Below, piece after piece: positions 1-5,833 of a stretch of DNA of 6,249 bases. A program made the position numbers and the translations under genes. The stretch's first letter is position 1. Each line of letters opens with the position of its first letter. Location: the NCBI GenBank assembly GCA_003132085.1, contig PKWO01000226.1, positions 1 through 6,249 of the forward strand. The letters are read 5' to 3'. This DNA is from Oxalobacteraceae bacterium. Its GTDB lineage: Bacteria > Pseudomonadota > Gammaproteobacteria > Burkholderiales > Burkholderiaceae_D. The notes under the pieces were generated by a model. That model saw only the letters and a list, made by a program, of their open reading frames with translations. It ran no database searches and was not told where the DNA came from.

Positions 1-4
1 GAGA

Positions 5-52
5 ACACCCTGCCGGGTTGGGCGGACACCCTGCCGGGTTGGGTGGACACCC
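5..52. repeat. 21-bp tandem repeat, about 2.3 copies, cut near the window edge
   Basis: Two full 21-bp units (5-25 and 26-46), each starting ACACCCTGCCGGGTTGGG, differ only at the C/T of GGGCGG versus GGGTGG. A third unit begins at 47 (ACACCC) and then diverges. Because 21 is a multiple of three, plus-strand frame 1 stays open through the array, with seven-residue units of the type DTLPGWA, until a TGA at 106-108. The sequence after about 70 becomes T-rich and non-coding in look, so an upstream gene tail is possible but not supported. More copies may lie left of the window. Confidence 0.75.
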
Positions 53-104
53 GCGCGGCAAGGCAACGCAGAAATTTTTCCCCTCTTAATTTAAAGCAGA
101 ACTC

Positions 105-506
105 ATGAGCAACCTGATCTATCTCCCTATCGCTGTCGGCATTTTCGGCGGCGCGTTTCTCGGCTACTGGTCGAGCAGACCGCTTGCCTTCAATCTGAGC
201 AAGCGCTCCGACGCGCCGCGTCTGGTGTTGTGGTGCGCGGCAATCGGCGCGCTGCTGATGGCGCTGCCGGCCTTCTTCATCTCGTTCATCGTCGGCGGCA
301 GTCTTGGCGGCGCCTGGGCCGACGCCGCGTTGTTCGGCGTCGAACTTGGCGCGGTCGGCGTGCCGCTCGGATTAGCGTTAGGCATCGCCGTCATATTCGG
401 CGGAGGTCTGGCTGTCGGCGTGGTAATCGGAGGCCTGTTCGGCCTGTTGCTCGCGCATGCGCGGCACAAGTTCGCCGCGGCCGATCATTCAAGCGCACCG
501 CGCTAA
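105..506 (+). CDS. Small glycine-rich integral membrane protein, unknown function
   Basis: This encodes 133 residues that I do not recognise as a named family. About four hydrophobic segments are visible: residues 5-22, 40-65, 76-97 and 99-117. They are rich in Gly and Ala, with GG and GxxxG-like spacing that favours close helix packing (for example GIFGGAFLG at 12-20). A short basic loop (SKRSD, 32-36) separates the first two segments and a polar tail (HARHKFAAADHSSAPR) ends the protein. There is no cleavable signal peptide and no conserved charged residue inside the helices to suggest a transport mechanism. The start is the first ATG after an AT-rich leader. The ribosome site is weak (AAAGCAGA about 4 bases upstream). 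Codon use matches the efflux genes downstream, but a 143-bp gap with repeats and a possible promoter argues against one operon. The reading is most likely a real gene because of its consistent GC-rich third positions and coherent helix pattern. Confidence 0.6.
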   Translation: MSNLIYLPIAVGIFGGAFLGYWSSRPLAFNLSKRSDAPRLVLWCAAIGALLMALPAFFISFIVGGSLGGAWADAALFGVELGAVGVPLGLALGIAVIFGGGLAVGVVIGGLFGLLLAHARHKFAAADHSSAPR

Positions 507-507
507 T

Positions 508-547
508 CCGCCTGCAGCCGCCTGCAGCCGCTTGCAACCGCTTGCAA
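508..547. repeat. Four tandem 10-bp repeats
   Basis: The array reads CCGCCTGCAG twice (508-517, 518-527) and then CCGCTTGCAA twice (528-537, 538-547). It starts one base after the stop codon of the membrane protein gene. Each unit holds a six-base palindrome, CTGCAG or TTGCAA, so palindromes recur once per 10 bp. A further CTGCAG occurs at 563-568. It could be replication slippage or a set of helically phased binding sites; nothing decides between these. Confidence 0.85.
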
Positions 548-589
548 CATCATTCGCGCAATCTGCAGCGCGGCTTGCCGTCCACGCGT

Positions 590-620
590 TTTAACATAAC
601 CATCCGGTTATCGATATAGG
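590..620 (+). promoter_or_regulatory. Candidate promoter with a dyad in its spacer, upstream of the efflux operon
   Basis: A possible -10 box TATAGG (615-620) lies 18 bp after TTAACA (591-596), or 19 bp after TTTAAC (590-595). Between them is a perfect inverted repeat, ATAACC-N4-GGTTAT (596-611), overlapped by the palindrome TATCGATA (609-616). A dyad filling an 18-19 bp spacer is the arrangement used by MerR-family activators. The boxes are weak matches and no regulator gene is present, so this is a proposal. A start near 627 would leave a leader of about 23 bases before the ATG at 650. Confidence 0.3.
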
Positions 621-649
621 GAAGCGGCCCGGCGCCGTTTTTGAGTCTC

Positions 650-1804
650 ATGCCGCCAGTCATCGTCCGCCGCCTGCTCGTTGCGCTTGCCGTCCTGATG
701 CTGATTGCCGCCGGGCTGTGGTGGGGTGGCCGGCCCAAGCCGATCCCCGTGGTGCTCAAGGAAATTGATCGCGGCAAGGTCGAATCCAGCATCGCCAACA
801 CGCGCGCCGGGACGGTCGAAGCCTGTCTGCGCACCAAACTGTCGACCATCCTGGGCGGCCGCATCGAGATCATGGCGGTCAAGGAAGGCGATCGCGTGAA
901 GAAGGGCCAGTTGTTGATCAAGCTCTGGAACGACGATCAGCAAGCGCAGAGCGCACTGGCGCAGACGCAAGTGGAATCCGCCCGCAAGCACGTCGCCGAA
1001 GCCTGCGTGCTGGCGGACAATGCCGAGCGCGAAGCCGAACGCCAGGCCTCGCTGCACGCCAAAGGCTTTGTCTCCGGCTCCGCTGAAGAGTTGGCCCGCG
1101 CCGGAGCCCAGTCCAAGCGCGCCGCGTGCGACGCCGCCCAGGCCGATGTCGGCCAAGCCCAGGCCAAGGTCGCCGCAACCCGCGTCGAACTGAACCGAAC
1201 CGTGCTGTATGCGCCGTTTGCCGGCACGGTCGCCAAGATCGTCGGCGAAGTGGGCGAGTATTCGACGCCCTCCCCGCCCGGCGTGCCGACCCCGCCGGCG
1301 ATCGACTTGATCGACGACTCCTGCCTCTACGTCAGCGCGCCGATGGATGAAGTCGATGCGCCGAAGATCCAGGCCGGGCAAGCGGTGCGGATCAGCCTCG
1401 ACGCGCTGCCGAAACAGTCGTTCGCCGGCAAGGTGACGCGGGTCGCGCCCTATGTTTCGGCGGTCGAAAAGCAAGCCCGCACGGTGGATATCGAAGCCAG
1501 GTTCGACCACCCGGAAGCACCCGGCAAACTGCTGGTCGGCTACAGCGCCGACGTTGAAGTGGTTCTGGCGGTGCGCGACAACGTGGTGCGCGTCCCCACC
1601 TCCGCATTGCAGGAAGGCGGGCGGGTGCTGGTCGCCGATGCCGACGGCCTGCTGCACGAACGCAAGGTCAAGACCGGTTTGGCCAATTGGGAATACACCG
1701 AAGTGACGGACGGCCTTGCCGCCGGCGAGCGCGTCGTCACGTCGCTCGAGCGCGAGGGCGTGCAAGCCGGCGCCCATTTCGTCGCCGAAGGCAAGCTGAA
1801 GTAA
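650..1804 (+). CDS. Periplasmic adaptor (membrane fusion) subunit, HlyD/MacA type
   Basis: The protein is 384 residues from the ATG at 650; a TTG at 641 would add three (MSL). Neither start has a strong ribosome site, and I prefer the ATG. A basic stretch (VIVRR) is followed by one membrane helix (about LLVALAVLMLIAAGLWW), anchoring the protein in the inner membrane with the rest in the periplasm. Next come the first lipoyl half (ILGGRIEIMAVKEGDRVKKG), an alpha-hairpin rich in Ala, Gln and Glu (about residues 95-185), the second lipoyl half with the typical VLYAPFAGTVAKI, then beta-barrel and membrane-proximal domains (VRVPTSALQ). In MacA-type systems this subunit joins an ABC transporter to an outer-membrane channel. 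The stop overlaps the ATPase start (TAATG), which fits such a role. Three cysteines and a Pro-rich loop (TPSPPGVPTPPA) after the second lipoyl half are unusual. The substrate is unknown. Confidence 0.92.
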   Translation: MPPVIVRRLLVALAVLMLIAAGLWWGGRPKPIPVVLKEIDRGKVESSIANTRAGTVEACLRTKLSTILGGRIEIMAVKEGDRVKKGQLLIKLWNDDQQAQSALAQTQVESARKHVAEACVLADNAEREAERQASLHAKGFVSGSAEELARAGAQSKRAACDAAQADVGQAQAKVAATRVELNRTVLYAPFAGTVAKIVGEVGEYSTPSPPGVPTPPAIDLIDDSCLYVSAPMDEVDAPKIQAGQAVRISLDALPKQSFAGKVTRVAPYVSAVEKQARTVDIEARFDHPEAPGKLLVGYSADVEVVLAVRDNVVRVPTSALQEGGRVLVADADGLLHERKVKTGLANWEYTEVTDGLAAGERVVTSLEREGVQAGAHFVAEGKLK

Positions 1805-2493
1805 TGAGCGCCGCTCAAATCCCGCTGGCCGGCATCGAACGTATTTTCCACCTCGGCGACAGCGACGTGCACGCGCTGCGCAGCCTCGATCTGGCGATCG
1901 GCGCCGGCGAATACGTGTCGGTGATGGGGCCGTCCGGTTCGGGCAAATCGACGCTGCTCAATTTGCTCGGCTTGCTCGACCGCCCCGACGCCGGCACCTA
2001 TCGGCTCGAGGGGCAGGACGTGACGACGCTATCGGCGGAACAGCAAGCGCGGGTGCGCAGCGAGCGGATCGGCTTTGTGTTTCAGAGCTTTCACCTGATA
2101 CCGCGCCTGACCGCGGCGGAAAACATCGCGCTGCCGATGATGCTGGCCGGCATCGCGCCGCAGCAACGCGCCGCGCGCGTGGCGCAGGCGCTCAAGGAAT
2201 ACGGCCTGGAGAGCCGCGCCGACCACCGCCCCGACCAGCTCTCCGGCGGCCAACGCCAGCGCGTCGCCATCGCGCGCGCCACCATCATGCGGCCGGCCGT
2301 GATTTTGGCCGACGAGCCCACCGGCAACCTCGATCGCGCCACCGGCGACGAAGTGGTGCGCCTGCTCGAAGAACTGAACCGGAGCGGCGTGACGCTGATT
2401 GTAGTCACCCACGATGCCGGCATCGGCGGCCGCGCGCGGCGTCAATTGCGGATGGAAGACGGCGCGCTGATCCATGATTCCGGCATAGCCTGA
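1804..2493 (+). CDS. ABC transporter ATP-binding subunit, MacB/LolD class
   Basis: This 229-residue cytoplasmic ATPase has every catalytic motif intact: Walker A GPSGSGKST (42-50), Q-loop Gln94 in FVFQ, signature LSGGQ (146-150), Walker B ending at Asp170-Glu171 (VILADEP), D-loop GNLD (174-177) and switch His203 (VTHD). FQSFHLIPRLTAAENI after the Q-loop and DEPTGNLD are typical of the LolD/MacB/FtsE group, which work as mechanotransmission transporters. The length matches a stand-alone LolD-type subunit rather than a MacB fusion. The start is the ATG sharing its A with the adaptor's TAA stop; a purine-rich GAAGG lies about 10 bases upstream. A longer in-frame reading exists from 1687, but it lies inside the adaptor gene and precedes the family's usual N-terminus. 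The stop overlaps the next ATG (TGATG), so translation is probably coupled. It presumably powers both permeases downstream. Confidence 0.95.
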   Translation: MSAAQIPLAGIERIFHLGDSDVHALRSLDLAIGAGEYVSVMGPSGSGKSTLLNLLGLLDRPDAGTYRLEGQDVTTLSAEQQARVRSERIGFVFQSFHLIPRLTAAENIALPMMLAGIAPQQRAARVAQALKEYGLESRADHRPDQLSGGQRQRVAIARATIMRPAVILADEPTGNLDRATGDEVVRLLEELNRSGVTLIVVTHDAGIGGRARRQLRMEDGALIHDSGIA

Positions 2494-3698
2494 TGCGCAG
2501 CGCCGACCTGGTCCGCTTCGCCCGCGACGCCGCCGTCGGCAACCCGCTGCGCACCGCGCTGATGGTGCTGGCGATGGCGATCGGCGTGGCCTCGGTGGTG
2601 GTGCTGACGGCGCTCGGCGACGGCGCCCGGCGCTACGTGATGAACCAATTCTCGTCGATCGGCAGCAACCTGGTCATCGTGCTGCCGGGCCGCTCGCAAA
2701 CCGGCGGCTTCAATCCGGGCAACGCGATCACCAACACGCCGCGCGACCTGACCATCGACGATGCGCAGGCGCTGCAGCGCGCCCCGGCCGTGCGGCTGGT
2801 TGCGCCGCTCGCGGTCGGCACCTCCGAAATCAGCGCCGGCGGCAAGCTGCGCGAAGTGATGGTGGTCGGCACCACCGCGCAATTCCTCGAAGCACGCCGC
2901 ATGAGCCTGGCGCAGGGGCGTTTTCTGCCCGATGCCGATTGGCGGCGCGGCGCCGCCGAAGCGGTCATCGGCGCCAACGTGCGCCAGGAAATGTTCGGCA
3001 ACGAGCAGGCGCTCGGCCAGTTGGTGCGCATCGGCGACCGCCGCTTCCGCATCGTCGGCGTGCTCGCCGCCAGCGGCCAGGGGCTGGGCATGGATAGCGA
3101 CGAACTGGTGCTTGTGCCGGTGGCGCTGGCGCAGGCCATGTTCAACAGCAACACGCTGTTTCGCATCATGGTCGAAGCCACCAGCCGCGAGGCGATCGAG
3201 CCGGCCAAGGCGCAGGTGGCGGCAATCATCAAGCTGCGCCACGAGGGCGAGGAAGACGTGACCGTCATCACCCAGGACGCGGTGCTGGCCACGTTCGACC
3301 GCCTGCTCGGCACGCTGACCCTGGGCGTGGCCGGCATTGCCGCCATCAGCCTGGCGGTTGCCGGGATACTGGTCATGAACGTGATGCTGGTGTCGGTAAC
3401 CCAGCGCACCGCCGAAATCGGCTTGCTGAAGGCGGTTGGCGCAACCGCCGGCACGATCCGCCTGATCTTTCTGACCGAAGCGACCATGCTGTCGCTGGCT
3501 GGCGCCATAGTCGGCTTCGCGCTCGGCCACGCCGGTGCGGCGCTGATTCGGCATTTGTATCCGACCCTGCCGGCCTTCCCGCCCGACTGGGCGGTGCTGG
3601 CCGGCTTGCTCACCGCGCTCGTCACCGGCATCCTGTTCGGCGTGTTGCCCGCGCGGCGCGCGGCCCAGCTCGATCCGGTGCAGGCGCTCTCGAGGTAG
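2493..3698 (+). CDS. ABC transporter permease 1, MacB/FtsX type
   Basis: The 401-residue inner-membrane permease has the four-helix MacB/FtsX plan. One helix lies near the N-terminus (about 21-41, ALMVLAMAIGVASVVVLTAL). A large periplasmic domain follows (about 45-270, the MacB_PCD region). Three helices come at the C-terminus (about 272-300, 324-350 and 365-387). The conserved cytoplasmic loop TQRTAEIGLLKAVGA (303-317) is the coupling segment that contacts the ATPase, and the end PARRAAQLDPVQALSR is the family's standard finish. No ATPase domain is fused. The start ATG overlaps the ATPase stop (TGATG) and has no clear ribosome site of its own, so it probably depends on translational coupling. 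It is a paralogue of the next gene, sharing motif order but with clearly different residues, which points to a heterodimer. Confidence 0.94.
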   Translation: MRSADLVRFARDAAVGNPLRTALMVLAMAIGVASVVVLTALGDGARRYVMNQFSSIGSNLVIVLPGRSQTGGFNPGNAITNTPRDLTIDDAQALQRAPAVRLVAPLAVGTSEISAGGKLREVMVVGTTAQFLEARRMSLAQGRFLPDADWRRGAAEAVIGANVRQEMFGNEQALGQLVRIGDRRFRIVGVLAASGQGLGMDSDELVLVPVALAQAMFNSNTLFRIMVEATSREAIEPAKAQVAAIIKLRHEGEEDVTVITQDAVLATFDRLLGTLTLGVAGIAAISLAVAGILVMNVMLVSVTQRTAEIGLLKAVGATAGTIRLIFLTEATMLSLAGAIVGFALGHAGAALIRHLYPTLPAFPPDWAVLAGLLTALVTGILFGVLPARRAAQLDPVQALSR

Positions 3699-3706
3699 CC
3701 CCGATC

Positions 3707-4909
3707 ATGCTGCTGCCGGACGCCACCCTGCTTGCGCTGCGCGCGATTACCGCCCATCGGCTGCGCAGCTTTCTGACGCTGCTCGGCATCGCGGTCGGCA
3801 TCGCCGCGGTGATTCTGCTGACCTCGATCGGCGAAGGCATCCACCGCTTCGTGCTGGCTGAATTCACGCAGTTCGGCACCAATATCGCCAGCGTCTCGCC
3901 GGGCAAAGTCAAGACCTCCGGCCCGGCGCCGACCGGAATCCCGACCTCGGTGCGGCCGCTGACGCTGGAAGACGCCCGCGCACTCGCCCGCCTGCCGCAG
4001 GTGACGGGCATGACCGCCGCGGTGTGGGGCAACACCGAAGTGAGCGGCAACGGCCGCCTGCGCCGCACCACCGTCAACGGCGTCGGCGCCGATATGCCGA
4101 AGGTCTATAACATCAAGGTAAAATCCGGCCAGTTCCTGCCTGCCGAAGAGTTGGAAAACGCCCGCGCCTTCGTCGTGCTCGGCGCCAAACTCAAAGCCGA
4201 GTTGTTCGGCGGCGCCAACCCGCTGGGCGCGCGCGTGCGCGTCGGCAACCTGCAATTCCGCGTGATCGGCGTGCTCGAATCCAAGGGGCAATTCCTGGGC
4301 GTCGACCTCGACGATGCCGCTTACATTCCGACTGCGCGCGCACTTGAGCTCTATAACCGCGACGGCATGATGAAGATCGACCTGGCCTATGCGGAAGGAG
4401 TGCCGGCGGCGCGCATCGCCGCCGCCATCAAAACCCTGCTGACCGCGCGCCACGGCCGCGAAGATTTCACCGTCACGACCCAGGAAGACATGCTGCGCAC
4501 GCTGTCGAAAATCCTCGACATCCTGACCATGGCGGTCGGTGCGCTGGGCGGCATTTCGCTGTTGGTCGGCGCAGTCGGCATCGTCTCCATCATGACTATC
4601 GCGGTCACCGAACGGACCGCGGAAATCGGCCTGCTGGTGGCGCTCGGCGCGCGCCGCCAAACGATCCTCGGGCTATTCCTCGGCGAAGCGGTCGCCCTTT
4701 CCGCGCTCGGCGGCGTGATGGGCCTGGTGCTCGGAATCGGCCTCGCGCAGTTGATTCACTTCGCGCTGCCGGCGCTGCCGGTGCACACGCCGATCACCTT
4801 CGTCGTCCTGGCGGAAACCATCGCCGCCGCCATCGGCCTGCTGGCAGGCGTGCTGCCGGCCAGTCGTGCGGCGCGGCTCGACCCGGTCGCGGCGCTGCGC
4901 GCGGAATGA
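3707..4909 (+). CDS. ABC transporter permease 2, MacB/FtsX type
   Basis: The 400-residue inner-membrane permease repeats the plan of its neighbour: helix at about 19-41 (RSFLTLLGIAVGIAAVILLTS), periplasmic domain about 45-268, and helices at about 272-299, 321-350 and 363-384. The coupling loop TERTAEIGLLVALGARR (301-317) and the ending PASRAARLDPVAALRAE are standard. Compared with permease 1, its N-terminus (ITAHRLRSFLTLLGIAVG) is closer to the common MacB consensus. It starts 8 bases after permease 1 ends, with a good ribosome site (GAGGT at 3692-3696), so it can be translated independently, unlike the two coupled genes before it. No outer-membrane channel gene follows. It probably pairs with permease 1 over the shared ATPase; homodimers are also possible. 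Confidence 0.94.
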   Translation: MLLPDATLLALRAITAHRLRSFLTLLGIAVGIAAVILLTSIGEGIHRFVLAEFTQFGTNIASVSPGKVKTSGPAPTGIPTSVRPLTLEDARALARLPQVTGMTAAVWGNTEVSGNGRLRRTTVNGVGADMPKVYNIKVKSGQFLPAEELENARAFVVLGAKLKAELFGGANPLGARVRVGNLQFRVIGVLESKGQFLGVDLDDAAYIPTARALELYNRDGMMKIDLAYAEGVPAARIAAAIKTLLTARHGREDFTVTTQEDMLRTLSKILDILTMAVGALGGISLLVGAVGIVSIMTIAVTERTAEIGLLVALGARRQTILGLFLGEAVALSALGGVMGLVLGIGLAQLIHFALPALPVHTPITFVVLAETIAAAIGLLAGVLPASRAARLDPVAALRAE

Positions 4910-4920
4910 CGGGTATGCAG

Positions 4921-4959
4921 TCAAACTACGGCAAAAAAGCTGGTAGTGTCTCAGTTTGA
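4921..4959. repeat. Inverted repeat downstream of the efflux operon
   Basis: TCAAACT (4921-4927) and AGTTTGA (4953-4959) are perfect complements enclosing 25 bases that contain a smaller CTAC/GTAG pair and an A6 run. It begins 12 bases after the stop of permease 2. No T-run follows the right arm, so it is not a convincing intrinsic terminator. It may stabilise the 3' end of the efflux mRNA or be debris of an inserted element. Confidence 0.45.
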
Positions 4960-4975
4960 ATGTAACAGAGGTTGA

Positions 4976-5001
4976 AATGAAAAACCCGCCGAAGCGGGTT
5001 T
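4976..5001 (-). terminator. Intrinsic terminator of the toxin-antitoxin operon, possibly working both ways
   Basis: An 8-bp perfect stem, AAACCCGC (4982-4989) with GCGGGTTT (4994-5001), encloses a four-base loop. Read on the minus strand the loop is UUCG closed by C-G, an especially stable tetraloop, and the stem continues into a run of five T before CATTTC. It lies 17 bases after the antitoxin stop codon. Read on the plus strand the loop is CGAA and only three T follow, so it would be a weaker stop for the efflux operon, which converges on it. Confidence 0.85.
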
Positions 5002-5018
5002 GGATATTGCCAAGGATG

Positions 5019-5387
5019 TTAAGCGGCTTGTCGCTCTTTTGTCTGATGCGTTTCCGCGCAATCTTTTGGATGCTGCTCTTTGGCACTATGAAGCTCAATT
5101 GCCAATCGCTTATATTCACCTTCCGCGAATCGCTTTAGCGCATCACGCATTAATGGCTGATAACCAATTCCGTGCATCTTCGCAATGATTTTATAATCAT
5201 CAATGAGATCCTTGCTCAGACGGATTGAAATCGCCTGCAGCCCGAGGGATTCATCAACGGCCTGATCCATATCTTTTGGTGCACGCTTTGCATGTGCTGC
5301 ATCCTGCCCCAATGCACCAGATTCCCAATTTTCAACGGTACCTTCAATTTTTGCCGTTTTCATTGCTTTCTCCATAACTTGATTCAT
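5019..5387 (-). CDS. Ribbon-helix-helix (CopG/BrnA-like) antitoxin
   Basis: The product is 122 residues from the ATG at 5387, which overlaps the toxin stop (ATGA). An alternative ATG at 5363 has a better ribosome site (GGAG at 5373-5370, 6 bases before it) and would give 114 residues. The N-terminal part holds a WESGALGQD motif (21-29), similar to the WxxGxLGxD segment common in this antitoxin group. A ribbon-helix-helix fold follows: DNA-contacting strand LQAISIRLS (50-58), helix KDLIDDYKIIAKMH (59-72), turn GIGY, and helix QPLMRDALKRFAEG (77-90). By family knowledge such proteins dimerise, bind the toxin and repress their own promoter. A hydrophilic tail of about 27 residues after the fold is longer than I expect. 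The toxin gene comes first, as in BrnTA pairs. Lower GC than the efflux genes suggests acquisition by transfer. Confidence 0.8.
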   Translation of the reverse strand: MNQVMEKAMKTAKIEGTVENWESGALGQDAAHAKRAPKDMDQAVDESLGLQAISIRLSKDLIDDYKIIAKMHGIGYQPLMRDALKRFAEGEYKRLAIELHSAKEQHPKDCAETHQTKERQAA

Positions 5388-5671
5388 TTTCCTTCATTTT
5401 CGTAAATTTCTATTTCTATCTCATTTGGTTCGTAGGCAGATTTGACATGACAGTTCCCGTCCTTGTAAATAAAAACTATTTTAAGCAATCTGCCGGTTCG
5501 AGTCTGTGCGATAAACCACAATGTAGGAGGATCGGTGCGATGTTCTTCACGGTCGTCAATGAGATTAAAACCACAACGGTTATCGAAGCATTGCTCAATC
5601 TCCTCTTTCTCGACAGTGTGTTTTGAGTCGAGTTTTACATTTATGCGTGACGAAATAATTATTGATGGCAT
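5384..5671 (-). CDS. Putative BrnT-like toxin of a type II toxin-antitoxin pair
   Basis: The 95-residue protein belongs to a small family I recognise by its segments: EIEQCF (24-29), a REEHRTDPPTLWFIAQT block (41-57), GRLLKIVF (60-67) and SAYEPNEIEIEIY near the end. Homologues are often labelled ADP-ribosyl-(dinitrogen reductase) hydrolase, which I believe is a carried-over misannotation. The pattern of an acidic-His N-terminal half, a GR-L-K/V-V strand and a final S-A-Y-E-x-N-E helix fits the BrnT/RelE-like fold, whose members cleave RNA. RNase activity here is inferred, not shown. It has no signal peptide or membrane segment, so it should act in the cytoplasm. It starts 11 bases downstream of a perfect operator palindrome, and its stop overlaps the antitoxin ATG by 4 bases. 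The ribosome site before the start is weak (AGG about 10 bases upstream), consistent with restrained toxin translation. Confidence 0.75.
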   Translation of the reverse strand: MPSIIISSRINVKLDSKHTVEKEEIEQCFDNRCGFNLIDDREEHRTDPPTLWFIAQTRTGRLLKIVFIYKDGNCHVKSAYEPNEIEIEIYENEGK

Positions 5672-5681
5672 TTGCTGAAGC

Positions 5682-5693
5682 CTGTATATACAA
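5682..5693. promoter_or_regulatory. Operator palindrome TGTATATACA, copy 1
   Basis: A perfect 10-bp palindrome (5683-5692) sits inside the 12-mer CTGTATATACAA. It abuts the -10 box and covers the predicted transcription start of the toxin-antitoxin operon. Ribbon-helix-helix antitoxins typically bind short palindromes of this kind, so the neighbouring antitoxin is the likely ligand; this is inference. Confidence 0.65.
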
Positions 5694-5720
5694 TATATTA
5701 TTCCATTAGGAAACTTTCAA
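5692..5720 (-). promoter_or_regulatory. Sigma-70 type promoter of the toxin-antitoxin operon
   Basis: On the minus strand TTGAAA (5720-5715) is followed after exactly 17 bp by TATATT (5697-5692). Transcription would start near 5685, giving a leader of about 14 bases before the toxin ATG at 5671. Both boxes are close to consensus and the spacing is ideal. Each box is overlapped by a dyad, as expected for an autorepressed toxin-antitoxin promoter. Confidence 0.75.
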
Positions 5721-5833
5721 TATGAAAGAGTCATGTTTTTGACAAAAATCAATTAAAAACAACAAAATTAATTTCTTAATTGAAATAATTTCGGCATTGC
5801 AGAGTCAAGACGGATGAATATACATGATCGCGT
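5693..5833. other. AT-rich stretch between the two palindrome copies
   Basis: This holds the toxin-antitoxin promoter at its left end and otherwise very AT-rich sequence with long A and T runs. An inverted repeat AATTAA-TTTC-TTAATT is at 5766-5781. A perfect TTGACA occurs on the plus strand at 5739-5744 but has no matching -10 box. The tail of the transposase remnant's open frame reaches 5776. I see no gene in the rest. Confidence 0.5.
5714..5728. promoter_or_regulatory. Hyphenated dyad over the -35 box
   Basis: CTTTCA (5714-5719), a 3-base centre ATA, and TGAAAG (5723-5728) form a perfect inverted repeat that covers the TTGAAA -35 box. Its sequence differs from the TGTATATACA palindrome, so it may bind a different protein or be a second, weaker antitoxin site. 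Confidence 0.45.

Noticed and set aside
608..1777. Long open frame on the minus strand (389 codons) opposite the adaptor gene
   Set aside because: It is a GC-rich antisense shadow: the translation is rich in Gly, Ala, Arg and His with no domain, while the plus strand has a clear adaptor protein.
2633..4660. Very long minus-strand open frame (675 codons) opposite both permeases, and another at 2442-3554
   Set aside because: Both lie opposite well-supported permeases, have low-complexity Ala/Arg/His/Gln composition and no recognisable motif. Strong third-position GC removes stops from antisense frames.
4943..4975. TGTCTCAGTTTGAATG stretch considered as an insertion-sequence end
   Set aside because: I could not find a matching inverted end elsewhere in the window or a target duplication, so it is only noted as part of an inverted repeat.
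4956..5188. Two short plus-strand open frames across the terminator and antitoxin
   Set aside because: They run through the hairpin and opposite the ribbon-helix-helix gene, with no supporting features.
5739..5767. Perfect TTGACA on the plus strand considered as a promoter toward the right-edge gene
   Set aside because: No acceptable -10 box lies 16-18 bp downstream, and the right-edge gene starts about 270 bp away.
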